A DNA stretch of 64,000 bases, from positions 62,001-126,000 of the forward strand of contig NZ_FNZM01000004.1 in the NCBI RefSeq assembly GCF_900109265.1, read 5' to 3'. The DNA comes from Paraburkholderia tropica (GTDB taxonomy: Bacteria > Pseudomonadota > Gammaproteobacteria > Burkholderiales > Burkholderiaceae). Under the pieces are notes generated by a model that was given only the letters and a program-made list of their open reading frames with translations, made no database searches and was not told the DNA's origin. The translations under genes and the position numbers were made by a program. The number at the start of each line of letters is the position of its first letter. The stretch's first letter is position 1. Below are positions 34,375 to 41,702 of the stretch, in pieces.

Positions 34375-35619
34375 TTACCCAAACCGCGCCGGCGAATACG
34401 GCGCGGGATCCGTAAACGGCGTCTCGCCCATTATCTGTTCCGCGAGCAGGCGCCCCGACACCGGCCCGAGCGTCAGGCCATGATGGTTGTGGCCGAACGC
34501 GAACCACAGACCCGCGTGACGCGGCGCGGGACCGAGCAGCGGACGCATGTCGGGCGTGCACGGACGCATGCCCATCCACGGCGTATCGTCCAGACGTTGC
34601 CCCAGCCCGAACACGGGACGCGCGTTGCGTTCCGCGTCGTCGAGTTGCGCGTAGTTCGGCGGCCGCTCGCGCGTGGCGAGTTCGACGCCGGTCGTGAGAC
34701 GCAGACCGCGCCGCATCGGCGCGACCACATAACCGCCTTCGATATCGACCACGGGCCGCGTGAGCGGCGCGCGCGCCGCGCTCGCGTAGTGCATGTGATA
34801 GCCGCGCTTGGCCATCAGCGGCACGCGATAACCAAGCGGCGCGGTCACCGTATCGGACCACGGCCCCATCGCCACCACGGCGAGCTGCGCGTCGAGCGGA
34901 CCGTCGTCGGTCTGCACGGACCAGCCGCCGCCCTGCGCGCGCAACGTGCGCGCATCGCCCTTCACGATCGCGCCGCCCTCGCGCTCGAACAGCGCGGCGT
35001 AGCCCTTCACCAGCGCGCCCGGATCGGCGACGCTGGCCGGATCGATCCAGTGAATCGCGCCCGCATAACCCGCCGCCAGCGACGGCTCCGCCGCACGCAA
35101 ACCGGCGGCGTCGAACGTCTCGATACGCAGATGATGATCGGCCGCCACATGCTGCGCCGCCGCGCGTTCGCGCTCGAACGCCTCGGCCGAGCGATACGCC
35201 TCGAGCCAGCCGATCGGCCGCACGAGCGCGCGCAGATCGGTGCGCGCGACGAAGGCCTCATGCTCCGCGACGCTGCGCTCGATCAGCGGCAGCATGTCGC
35301 GCGCCGCGCCCGCCAGCCGCGCCGGCGACGACTCGCGCCAGAAGGTCGCGAGCCAGCGCGCGTAAGCGGGCATCGAGCGCAGGTCGTAGCGCAGCACCGT
35401 CGAGTCGTTGCGCACGAGACGCAGCAGCGTGCGCCAGTCGCGCGGAAAACCATACGGCACGACCGACGACGCCTCGATCAGCCCCGCGTTGCCGTGGCTC
35501 GTTTCCTCGCCGGGCGCGCGCCGGTCGACCAGCGCCACGCGCACGCCGCGCTGCTGCAAATGCAACGCCACACTCACGCCGACGATGCCCGCGCCGAGCA
35601 CGATCGCGCTCTTGCTCAT
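34375..35619 (-). CDS. FAD-dependent D-amino-acid (D-arginine type) dehydrogenase
   Basis: A 414-residue DAO-fold flavoenzyme. It has the Rossmann VLGAGIVGVSVALHL (residues ~7-21), SHGNAGLIEASSVVPYG (DadA-like active-site entry), the late GMRPCTPDMRPLLGP and the C-terminal GHNHHGLTLGPVSGRL FAD loop. It oxidises a D-amino acid to a 2-keto acid. The start at 35619 has AGAGGA. Neighbours (basic amino-acid binding protein, ornithine-cyclodeaminase-family enzyme, DauR-like regulator) point to a DauA-like role in D-arginine use. It is longer than the ~375-residue P. aeruginosa DauA, so a DadA-like substrate range remains possible. Confidence 0.82.
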   Translation of the reverse strand: MSKSAIVLGAGIVGVSVALHLQQRGVRVALVDRRAPGEETSHGNAGLIEASSVVPYGFPRDWRTLLRLVRNDSTVLRYDLRSMPAYARWLATFWRESSPARLAGAARDMLPLIERSVAEHEAFVARTDLRALVRPIGWLEAYRSAEAFERERAAAQHVAADHHLRIETFDAAGLRAAEPSLAAGYAGAIHWIDPASVADPGALVKGYAALFEREGGAIVKGDARTLRAQGGGWSVQTDDGPLDAQLAVVAMGPWSDTVTAPLGYRVPLMAKRGYHMHYASAARAPLTRPVVDIEGGYVVAPMRRGLRLTTGVELATRERPPNYAQLDDAERNARPVFGLGQRLDDTPWMGMRPCTPDMRPLLGPAPRHAGLWFAFGHNHHGLTLGPVSGRLLAEQIMGETPFTDPAPYSPARFG

Positions 35620-35650
35620 GCGATTCCTCTGGAGTCCGTATCGTTCAAAA

Positions 35651-36469
35651 TTACTTCGCGACGATGTCGCGGCCAAAATACTTCATCGACAGCTTCGTGA
35701 GCGTGCCGTCCTTGCGCAGCGAATCGAGCGCCGCCACCACTTTGGCCTTGAGCGCCGCGTCGTTCTTGCGCAGACCGAAGCCCGTGCCCTCGCCCAGCGT
35801 GGCCGGGTCCTTGAGCGGCGCGCCCGCGAAATCGTAGTCCTTGCCTTGCGGCTTCGAGAGGAAACCGTCGGTGGCAGTCTGCACTTCCTGGACCGCGCCG
35901 TCCAGACGGCCCGCCGCGAGATCCGCGAAAATCTGGTCCTGATTCTCGTACGTGACGATCGACACGCCCTGCGGCGCCCAGTGCTTGCGCACGTAATCTT
36001 CCTGCGTCGAGCCTTGCAGCACGCCGATCTGCTTGCCCTTGAGGCTCGCGGGCGTGGGCTGCAAACCGGAGCCGCGCTTCGCGACCATCTGGATCGGCAT
36101 GACGTAGACGGCCGGCGTGAAGTCGATCTGCTGACGACGCTTGTCCGTGATGTTCATCGCCGAATTGATGACGTCGAACTTGCGCGCCTCCAGCGCCGCG
36201 ATCAGGCCGTCGAAACTGTTCTCGACCCACACGCACTTCACCTGCATGCGCTGGCACACGGCATTGCCGATGTCGATGTCGAAGCCCTGCAACTGGCCCG
36301 ACGGCGCCTTGCTCTCGAACGGCGGATACGACGCCTCCACGCCGAAACGCAGCGTCTGCGGATCCTGCGCATGCGCCACGCCCGAACTCAGCGCGGTCGT
36401 GCCGAGCGCCGCGGCGAGCAGGCCGGCCAGTCCCGCCGCGCGCGCGCAGCGAATCGTCTTCGTGTTCAT
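35651..36469 (-). CDS. Amino-acid ABC transporter substrate-binding protein (family 3, basic amino acids)
   Basis: A 272-residue periplasmic binding protein. It has a signal peptide (hydrophobic GLAGLLAAALGTTALSS, cleavage near AHAQ), then LRFGVEASYPPFESK, GFDIDIGNAVCQRM, NSAMNITDKRRQQIDFT, and paired cysteines typical of LAO/ArgT proteins. It likely binds arginine, lysine or ornithine (either enantiomer). The start at 36469 is chosen because AAGG lies nine bases upstream; two further in-frame ATGs exist. No permease or ATPase genes follow. It is divergent from the ornithine-cyclodeaminase gene. Confidence 0.88.
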   Translation of the reverse strand: MNTKTIRCARAAGLAGLLAAALGTTALSSGVAHAQDPQTLRFGVEASYPPFESKAPSGQLQGFDIDIGNAVCQRMQVKCVWVENSFDGLIAALEARKFDVINSAMNITDKRRQQIDFTPAVYVMPIQMVAKRGSGLQPTPASLKGKQIGVLQGSTQEDYVRKHWAPQGVSIVTYENQDQIFADLAAGRLDGAVQEVQTATDGFLSKPQGKDYDFAGAPLKDPATLGEGTGFGLRKNDAALKAKVVAALDSLRKDGTLTKLSMKYFGRDIVAK

Positions 36470-36551
36470 CGTCGTCATCCTTGGTCTCATGGGTCGGGCG
36501 GCGCGCCGCTGCGCAGGGTGCCTCGCACACGGCGCGTCCGCAGAACGAATA

Positions 36552-36596
36552 TAGACGAAAAATCAAAATAAAGTCTAGAATGGACAAAAAAGTCCA
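36552..36596. promoter_or_regulatory. Divergent promoter with nested inverted repeats
   Basis: TAGAC (36552) and GTCTA (36573) form one inverted repeat, and TGGAC-AAAAAA-GTCCA (36581-36596) a second, perfect one. A plus-strand promoter TAGACG, 18 bases, TAGAAT (36576-36581) overlaps both. The GTC(T/C)A half-sites may be DauR operators (inference). Confidence 0.45.
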
Positions 36597-36665
36597 CCTC
36601 GACTTTCCCACCACCTTCCCGTCCCCACATCCTCGCGCCGCCGCGAGATTTCGAAGGAATCCAGC

Positions 36666-37655
36666 ATGTCCGGTACGACAAATTCGCCGCTTTCCCACGC
36701 CGCCGCGCCCTTTATCGCCGACGCCGCCACGGTGCGCGCCGCGCTGCCGCACCTCGACGTGCGCGGCGTGCTCGCGCGCCTGTTCGCCTCGCTCGGACGC
36801 GGCGAAGCCGTGCAGCCGCCGCAGACGCTCGCGCTGTTTCCGCAGCAGGCCGGCGACTTCATCACCTATCTGGGCGTGCTCGCCGAAGCGGGCGTGTTCG
36901 GCGCGAAGCTCTCGCCGTACATCGCGGGCACGAGCGGCAACGCGCCCATCATCACGGCCTGGACCGCGCTGATGTCGATGCAGACCGGCCAGCCGCTCAT
37001 GTGGTGCGACGCCGGTTTGCTGACGACCGAGCGCACGGCGGGCACCACGGCGCTCGCCGTCGACCAGCTCGCGCCGCGCGAGGCGCGCCGGCTCGCCGTG
37101 ATCGGCGCGGGCGCGGTGGCGCTCGCGCATATCCGCCACGCCGCGCCGCTGCGCGCGTGGGAGAGCATCCGCGTGTTTTCGCCATCGCTCGCGGGCGACG
37201 CCGCGCGCGCCGAGCAGGTGCGCGCGACCGACGCGCGCGTGAGCGTCGAAAGCTCGGCGCAAGCCTGCGTCGCCGACGCCGACGTGATCATGCTCTGCAC
37301 CTCGTCGGGCAAGCCGGTGCTCGCGCTCGACACGCTGACGAAACCCGCGCTCATCACCTCGATCAGCACGAACGTCGCGCAGGCGCACGAAATCGATCCG
37401 GCCGCGCTGCCCACGCTCGACGTCTTTTGCGACTATCGCCGCACCACGCCGCACAGCGCGGGCGAGATGACGATCGCCGCGCGCGAGCACGGCTGGTCGC
37501 CGGACGCGATCGTGGGCGATCTCGCCGATCTCGCCAACGACGCCTGTCCGCGCCCGAACTACGCGCGCCACGCGTTTTTCCGCTCGATCGGCCTCGGCCT
37601 CGAAGACATCGCCGTGGCGTACGCGCTCTACGCGCATCTGCACGCGGCGCGATAA
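36666..37655 (+). CDS. Ornithine cyclodeaminase/mu-crystallin family protein (DauB-like)
   Basis: A 329-residue Rossmann-fold enzyme. It has an N-terminal substrate domain (GRGEAVQPPQTLALFP, FGAKLSPYIAGTSGNAP), then LAVIGAGAVALAHIRH (~138-153, NAD(P) binding; the usual GxGxQA is altered to GAGAVA) and ADVIMLCTSSGKPVL. In the D-arginine pathway DauB reduces 2-ketoarginine with ammonia to L-arginine. The context with a D-amino-acid dehydrogenase and a DauR-like regulator supports that role, but true ornithine cyclodeaminase cannot be excluded. It is followed 71 bases later by the regulator gene. Confidence 0.83.
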   Translation: MSGTTNSPLSHAAAPFIADAATVRAALPHLDVRGVLARLFASLGRGEAVQPPQTLALFPQQAGDFITYLGVLAEAGVFGAKLSPYIAGTSGNAPIITAWTALMSMQTGQPLMWCDAGLLTTERTAGTTALAVDQLAPREARRLAVIGAGAVALAHIRHAAPLRAWESIRVFSPSLAGDAARAEQVRATDARVSVESSAQACVADADVIMLCTSSGKPVLALDTLTKPALITSISTNVAQAHEIDPAALPTLDVFCDYRRTTPHSAGEMTIAAREHGWSPDAIVGDLADLANDACPRPNYARHAFFRSIGLGLEDIAVAYALYAHLHAAR

Positions 37656-37726
37656 GCAGTATCATCGACGTCCTCCGCAATCGCGCCACACCGCGCCACC
37701 CATACGTCGCCCACAGGTCCGCTCCG

Positions 37727-38395
37727 ATGCCGAAAAAAGCACCCGCGAAAACCGCCGCGCCCCGCCTTCCGGACACGCGCGCGCGTCTGCTCGAGCGCTA
37801 CGCGCACGTCGCGGACAGCATCACGACGCTGTTCTTTCCGTTCGCCGAAGTCGTGATCCACGACCTCGCGGACCAGACCGTGGCGTATCTGTCGAACAAT
37901 CTCTCGAAGCGCGAGATCGGCGACGATTCCGCGCTCGAGGACATCGAGGAAACCACCCGCAACAAGCTGCTCGGGCCGTACGAGAAAGTGAACTGGGACG
38001 GCCGGCGCATGCGCTGCGTGAGCACCGCGCTGTTCGACGACGACGGCCGCGCGGCGGGCGTCATGTGCATCAACCTCAACATCGCGGCGTTCGAGGACAT
38101 GCAGGCGACGCTCGATCTGTTCCTGCGCGGCGCGGGCGTGATCGCGCAACCCGAGGAGCTGTTCAAGGACGACTGGCAGGAGCGCATCAACACCTTCCTG
38201 CACGGCTGGCTGCGCGAGCGTCAGGTGGCGCTCAACTCGCTCACGCGCGAGCATCGGCGTGAACTGGTCGAGGCGCTGCATGCCGAGGGCGCGTTCAAGG
38301 GCAAGAGTTCGGCGAATTACGTGGCCAAGGTGCTGGGCATGGGGCGCGCGACCGTCTACAAGCATCTGCGCGAGATGAAGGCCGACGCGGCGTAA
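37727..38395 (+). CDS. dauR: YheO/DauR-type PAS and HTH transcriptional regulator
   Basis: A 222-residue regulator. The N-terminal YheO PAS-like domain spans residues ~25-135 (FFPFAEVVIHDLADQTVAYLSNNLSKREIGDDS is characteristic in its first part), followed by a linker helix and a C-terminal helix-turn-helix (SSANYVAKVLGMGRATVYKHL, ~195-215). DauR in Pseudomonas represses the dauBAR operon and responds to arginine; here it follows the DauB-like gene. The start ATG at 37727 has a weak ribosome site. Candidate operators lie at 36552-36596. Confidence 0.8.
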   Translation: MPKKAPAKTAAPRLPDTRARLLERYAHVADSITTLFFPFAEVVIHDLADQTVAYLSNNLSKREIGDDSALEDIEETTRNKLLGPYEKVNWDGRRMRCVSTALFDDDGRAAGVMCINLNIAAFEDMQATLDLFLRGAGVIAQPEELFKDDWQERINTFLHGWLRERQVALNSLTREHRRELVEALHAEGAFKGKSSANYVAKVLGMGRATVYKHLREMKADAA

Positions 38396-38576
38396 AGCCG
38401 CAGGCGCATCGTCGCGCGCGAATCGGGCAAGCCGGACGAACCGGGCTAATTCGGGCAAGCGCGCGCCACGCAAGAACGAAGCGGCCAACCGCGGCGGAGC
38501 CGCTACAATCGCCGGGATGGCGGCGGACACCGCGCCGCCCTTCGCCCCCTGCTCCTCGCCCTTGCCCGCGATGTCC

Positions 38577-39491
38577 ATGAACTACACGCCCATCCTCGAC
38601 GCGATCCGCCGCGACCTGCAACCGCATCTCGGCTCGGGCCGCGTCGCCGATTACATCCCCGAACTCGCCAAGGTCCGCGCCGATCACTTCGGCATGGCGA
38701 TCGTCACCGTCGACGGCCAGGTTTATCGCACCGGCGACGCCGACGTGCGCTTCTCCATCCAGAGCATTTCGAAGCTGTTCGCCTGCACGCTGGCGTTTCA
38801 GCTGCTCGGCGACGCGCTCTGGGAACGCGTGGGCCGCGAGCCGTCGGGCACCGCGTTCAACTCGCTCGTGCAGCTGGAATTCGAAGCGGGCAAGCCGCGC
38901 AATCCGTTCATCAACGCGGGCGCGCTCGTGGTCACCGACGTGCTCTGCCGCCGCTTCGTGCAGGCCGAAACCGCGCTCGTCGATTTCGTGCGGCGACTCT
39001 CGGGCGAAGCGGGCATCGGCTACGATTTGCGCGTCGCGCAATCCGAACTCGCGCACGCCGAACGCAATCGCGCGATGGCGCATTTCATCGCCAGTTTCGG
39101 CAACCTGGAAATGCCCGCCGATACGGTCATCGACGCTTATTGCCGACAATGCGCGATCGAGATGAGCTGCGTGGAACTCGCGCGCGCGGCGCTCTTTCTC
39201 GCCAACGGCGGCGTGTCGCCCGCGAGCGGCGAAAGCGTGCTCGACGCGAGTTCGGCCAAGCGGCTTTCGGCGCTGATGCTGACCTGCGGCACGTACGACG
39301 CCGCCGGCGATTTCGTCTACCGCGTGGGCCTGCCCGCGAAAAGCGGCGTGGGCGGCGGCATCGTCGCGGTGCTGCCGGGCGAGTTCGCCGTCTGCGTGTG
39401 GTCGCCGGGACTCGACGCGACGGGCAACTCGGCGGTCGGCTCGCTGGCGCTCGAATGGCTGACGACGCGCATCGGCCGCTCGATTTTTTAA
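38577..39491 (+). CDS. glsA: Glutaminase
   Basis: A 304-residue serine-dependent beta-lactamase-fold glutaminase converting L-glutamine to glutamate and ammonia. It has DYIPELAKV (~25), the catalytic S63-x-x-K66 in [18 protein letters not shown], and the late [18 protein letters not shown]. Starts at 38571 (adding MS) or 38517 are also in frame; [10 protein letters not shown] matches the usual family length of about 304. It is monocistronic and cytosolic, probably feeding glutamate or acid resistance. Confidence 0.93.
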   Translation: MNYTPILDAIRRDLQPHLGSGRVADYIPELAKVRADHFGMAIVTVDGQVYRTGDADVRFSIQSISKLFACTLAFQLLGDALWERVGREPSGTAFNSLVQLEFEAGKPRNPFINAGALVVTDVLCRRFVQAETALVDFVRRLSGEAGIGYDLRVAQSELAHAERNRAMAHFIASFGNLEMPADTVIDAYCRQCAIEMSCVELARAALFLANGGVSPASGESVLDASSAKRLSALMLTCGTYDAAGDFVYRVGLPAKSGVGGGIVAVLPGEFAVCVWSPGLDATGNSAVGSLALEWLTTRIGRSIF

Positions 39492-39600
39492 GACGCCCGC
39501 TTCGGACGGAGCGCGTTGGCGAGCGCGCTATACTTGCGCGCTTTCGTTGTCTGCTTCCGTTGTCCGCTGCCGTTGTCAGCCCACGCACCAAGGATTCCCC

Positions 39601-39939
39601 ATGAGCACTTTGCCGCCCTGCCCGAAATGCAGTTCCGCGTTCACCTACGAAGACGCGGGCATGTTCATCTGCCCCGAATGCGCGCATGAATGGTCGGGAG
39701 AAGCGGGCGCGCCCGCGGAAACCGCGAAGGTTTATCGCGATTCGGCGGGCAATGTGCTGCAGGACGGCGATACCGTCACGGTCATCAAGGACCTGAAGCT
39801 CAAAGGCTCGGGCGGCGTGATCAAGATGGGCACCAAGGTCAAGAATATCCGCCTCGTGGATAGCGATCACGATATCGATTGCAAGATCGACGGTTTCGGC
39901 GCGATGAGCCTGAAGACGGAGTTTGTCAGAAAGGCTTGA
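39601..39939 (+). CDS. yjdM: YjdM/PhnA zinc-ribbon protein
   Basis: A 112-residue protein of the PhnA (YjdM) family. The N-terminal zinc ribbon has C7-x2-C10 and C24-x2-C27 ([18 protein letters not shown]), and the C-terminal SH3-like domain has [20 protein letters not shown] and ends LKTEFVRKA. Despite the historic PhnA name it is not a phosphonoacetate hydrolase, and its function is unclear. It is monocistronic, with glsA upstream and the Fur-like gene convergent. Confidence 0.92.
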   Translation: MSTLPPCPKCSSAFTYEDAGMFICPECAHEWSGEAGAPAETAKVYRDSAGNVLQDGDTVTVIKDLKLKGSGGVIKMGTKVKNIRLVDSDHDIDCKIDGFGAMSLKTEFVRKA

Positions 39940-40003
39940 GGCTTCGAGCGTTAAAGGGCGGCGAATAACCGGATTCGCCACTCGCTTTAATTCGCGCCGC
40001 CCT

Positions 40004-40474
40004 TCACTCGCACGTCCCGCAGACAATCAGAATGTTGACGGTCTGCTCCAGCGAGCCAAACATATCGACCTGCGACGCCGCTTTCACCGCGTCGAGAAAA
40101 CCCGGATTCTTGAAACGCACGCGCCGCCCGCATTTCCTGCACGAAATCGAGTGCATCTTTTCGGCTTCGTACGGGCATTGAAGGAAGAACGTCGCTCGCG
40201 CGCCGGTATTGCCGGCCGCCCATTGTCTCGACACGATACCTGCGCTTTCGAAATCGACGAGCGCGCGATAAATCGACGCCTTGCTCAAGCCGATTTTCTT
40301 TCTGAGCGCGAATTTATAAATCTCGTCGGCTTTCACGCCGCGCTCGATTTCAAACATCGTTGTCAGAACGCCAATTCGCGTCGGCGTGACACGAACGCCC
40401 ATCTCGTTCATGTACTTGACGACGGAATCACGGTGAGCAAAGTACTTCGAACCAACCGGCTCAATTTTTCCCAT
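40004..40474 (-). CDS. Fur-superfamily regulator with a degenerate regulatory metal site
   Basis: A 156-residue Fur-family protein. The winged helix has VTPTRIGVLTTMFE (~29-42) and LSKASIYRALVDFESAG (~63-79). The structural zinc cysteines are intact: C112/C115 (SCRKCGR) and C152/C155 (VCGTCE). The usual HHxH metal-sensing cluster before SC is replaced by PYEAEKMHSI, leaving only H108. The start at 40474 suits the family. It follows the haem genes on the same strand. It may sense another metal, haem or none; calling it Fur proper would be wrong. Confidence 0.82.
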   Translation of the reverse strand: MGKIEPVGSKYFAHRDSVVKYMNEMGVRVTPTRIGVLTTMFEIERGVKADEIYKFALRKKIGLSKASIYRALVDFESAGIVSRQWAAGNTGARATFFLQCPYEAEKMHSISCRKCGRRVRFKNPGFLDAVKAASQVDMFGSLEQTVNILIVCGTCE

Positions 40475-40596
40475 AGTGTCAATACCGGGAAAGCGGCATC
40501 CGCAACGGCATGCCCTCCCCGGTTTCCCTAACTCCGGCCCGTGGCCGGAAAGTTTCAAGGTGTCAGCACGTCGGCGTGCAACGAGACGTTGCCGCC

Positions 40597-41673
40597 TCAG
40601 GCCGCGCTCAATTGCGCATGCGATTGCAACGCGCCGGCCAGTTCACGCCACGCCGCCAATTCAGGCGCGCCCGGTTTGCGCGCGCCAAACAGCATGGCGA
40701 TGTTCTCGCCTTGCGCGTCGAACAGTTCCACTGACGTCACGATGCCGTCGTCGGTCGGCTTGCGCACGAGCCACGCGCTCGCAACGAGATCGTTGCGCAA
40801 ATGCAGATTGAAACGTTCGTCGAGCACGTTGACCCACTCGCCCATGGTGCGGATGTTCGTCACGGGCCCGGTATGAATCTGGATCATGCCGGCGTTGCCC
40901 ACGAACACCATGATGGGCACCTGCTCGCGCGCGGCCTCGACCAGCAGCGTCTCGATCACGTCATCGGCGAGTCGCGTCACGTAGCGCGGTTCGGCGAGCC
41001 GCAGCGCCTGCGTGCGCGTCAGGCCGAACTTGCGCAGCAACGGGAAAAACTCGTGCGTGTCTTTCATCTCGGCCCACGCGGCGTGGAATCCGGCGCGATC
41101 GATGGCGTCATCGGCGCGCGGCGACGGTGCGGGTTCCGCGGGCTGCAAGGCGAGCACCGCCGACTGCCCGGCGTCGGTCCATTCCGCCACGATCGCGTCG
41201 AATGCCGCGTGATCGCTATGGGCGCGCAAAAACACCTTGAATACGGCTTCGCCTTGCGCATCGTAGAACTGGAAGCTTTTCATCTCGCCATTGGCCGACG
41301 CTTCGCGAACCGCGAACGCAAAGGCCCAGCGCCGATGAAAAACACGCAGATCGATATCCGCGCCGAGCACGAGGCCGACATGGCCCTCCGCGCTCACCTT
41401 TTCGAATACGCCGTCTTTTTCGTGCACGGCCGTTTCGTTGCGGGTCAACGTCATCACGGCGCCCAGTCGCGGCATTTGCGCGATCAACCCCATGAAATCA
41501 GGCTTCAAACGCACGACGTTGACGCCGACAAAAGCCGCCACCGCCTGCGCTTCACTGACCTGCATCGCCGCGGCGGCATCGCGCTGACGCAGCTTGTTCG
41601 CCGTCTTGTGCGCGAGATAAGATTCCCGCCATTGCGCACATGCTTCGGAATCCGAAAAATTAGTTTGAGTCAT
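40597..41673 (-). CDS. hmuS: Haem-degrading/haem-trafficking factor HmuS/HemS
   Basis: A 358-residue HemS/ChuS-family cytosolic protein made of two homologous halves (LGAVMTLTRNETAVHEKDG in the first; VPIMVFVGNAGMIQIHTGPV in the second). Family members bind haem and degrade it or hand it on. It follows the TonB receptor gene with 29 bases between them, so both form a haem-uptake operon, presumably Fur-repressed through the box at 44103. The hmuTUV ABC transporter is absent from this window. Confidence 0.93.
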   Translation of the reverse strand: MTQTNFSDSEACAQWRESYLAHKTANKLRQRDAAAAMQVSEAQAVAAFVGVNVVRLKPDFMGLIAQMPRLGAVMTLTRNETAVHEKDGVFEKVSAEGHVGLVLGADIDLRVFHRRWAFAFAVREASANGEMKSFQFYDAQGEAVFKVFLRAHSDHAAFDAIVAEWTDAGQSAVLALQPAEPAPSPRADDAIDRAGFHAAWAEMKDTHEFFPLLRKFGLTRTQALRLAEPRYVTRLADDVIETLLVEAAREQVPIMVFVGNAGMIQIHTGPVTNIRTMGEWVNVLDERFNLHLRNDLVASAWLVRKPTDDGIVTSVELFDAQGENIAMLFGARKPGAPELAAWRELAGALQSHAQLSAA

Positions 41674-41702
41674 AACGATCCTTCGTATGTGAGGGACGAG
41701 TT

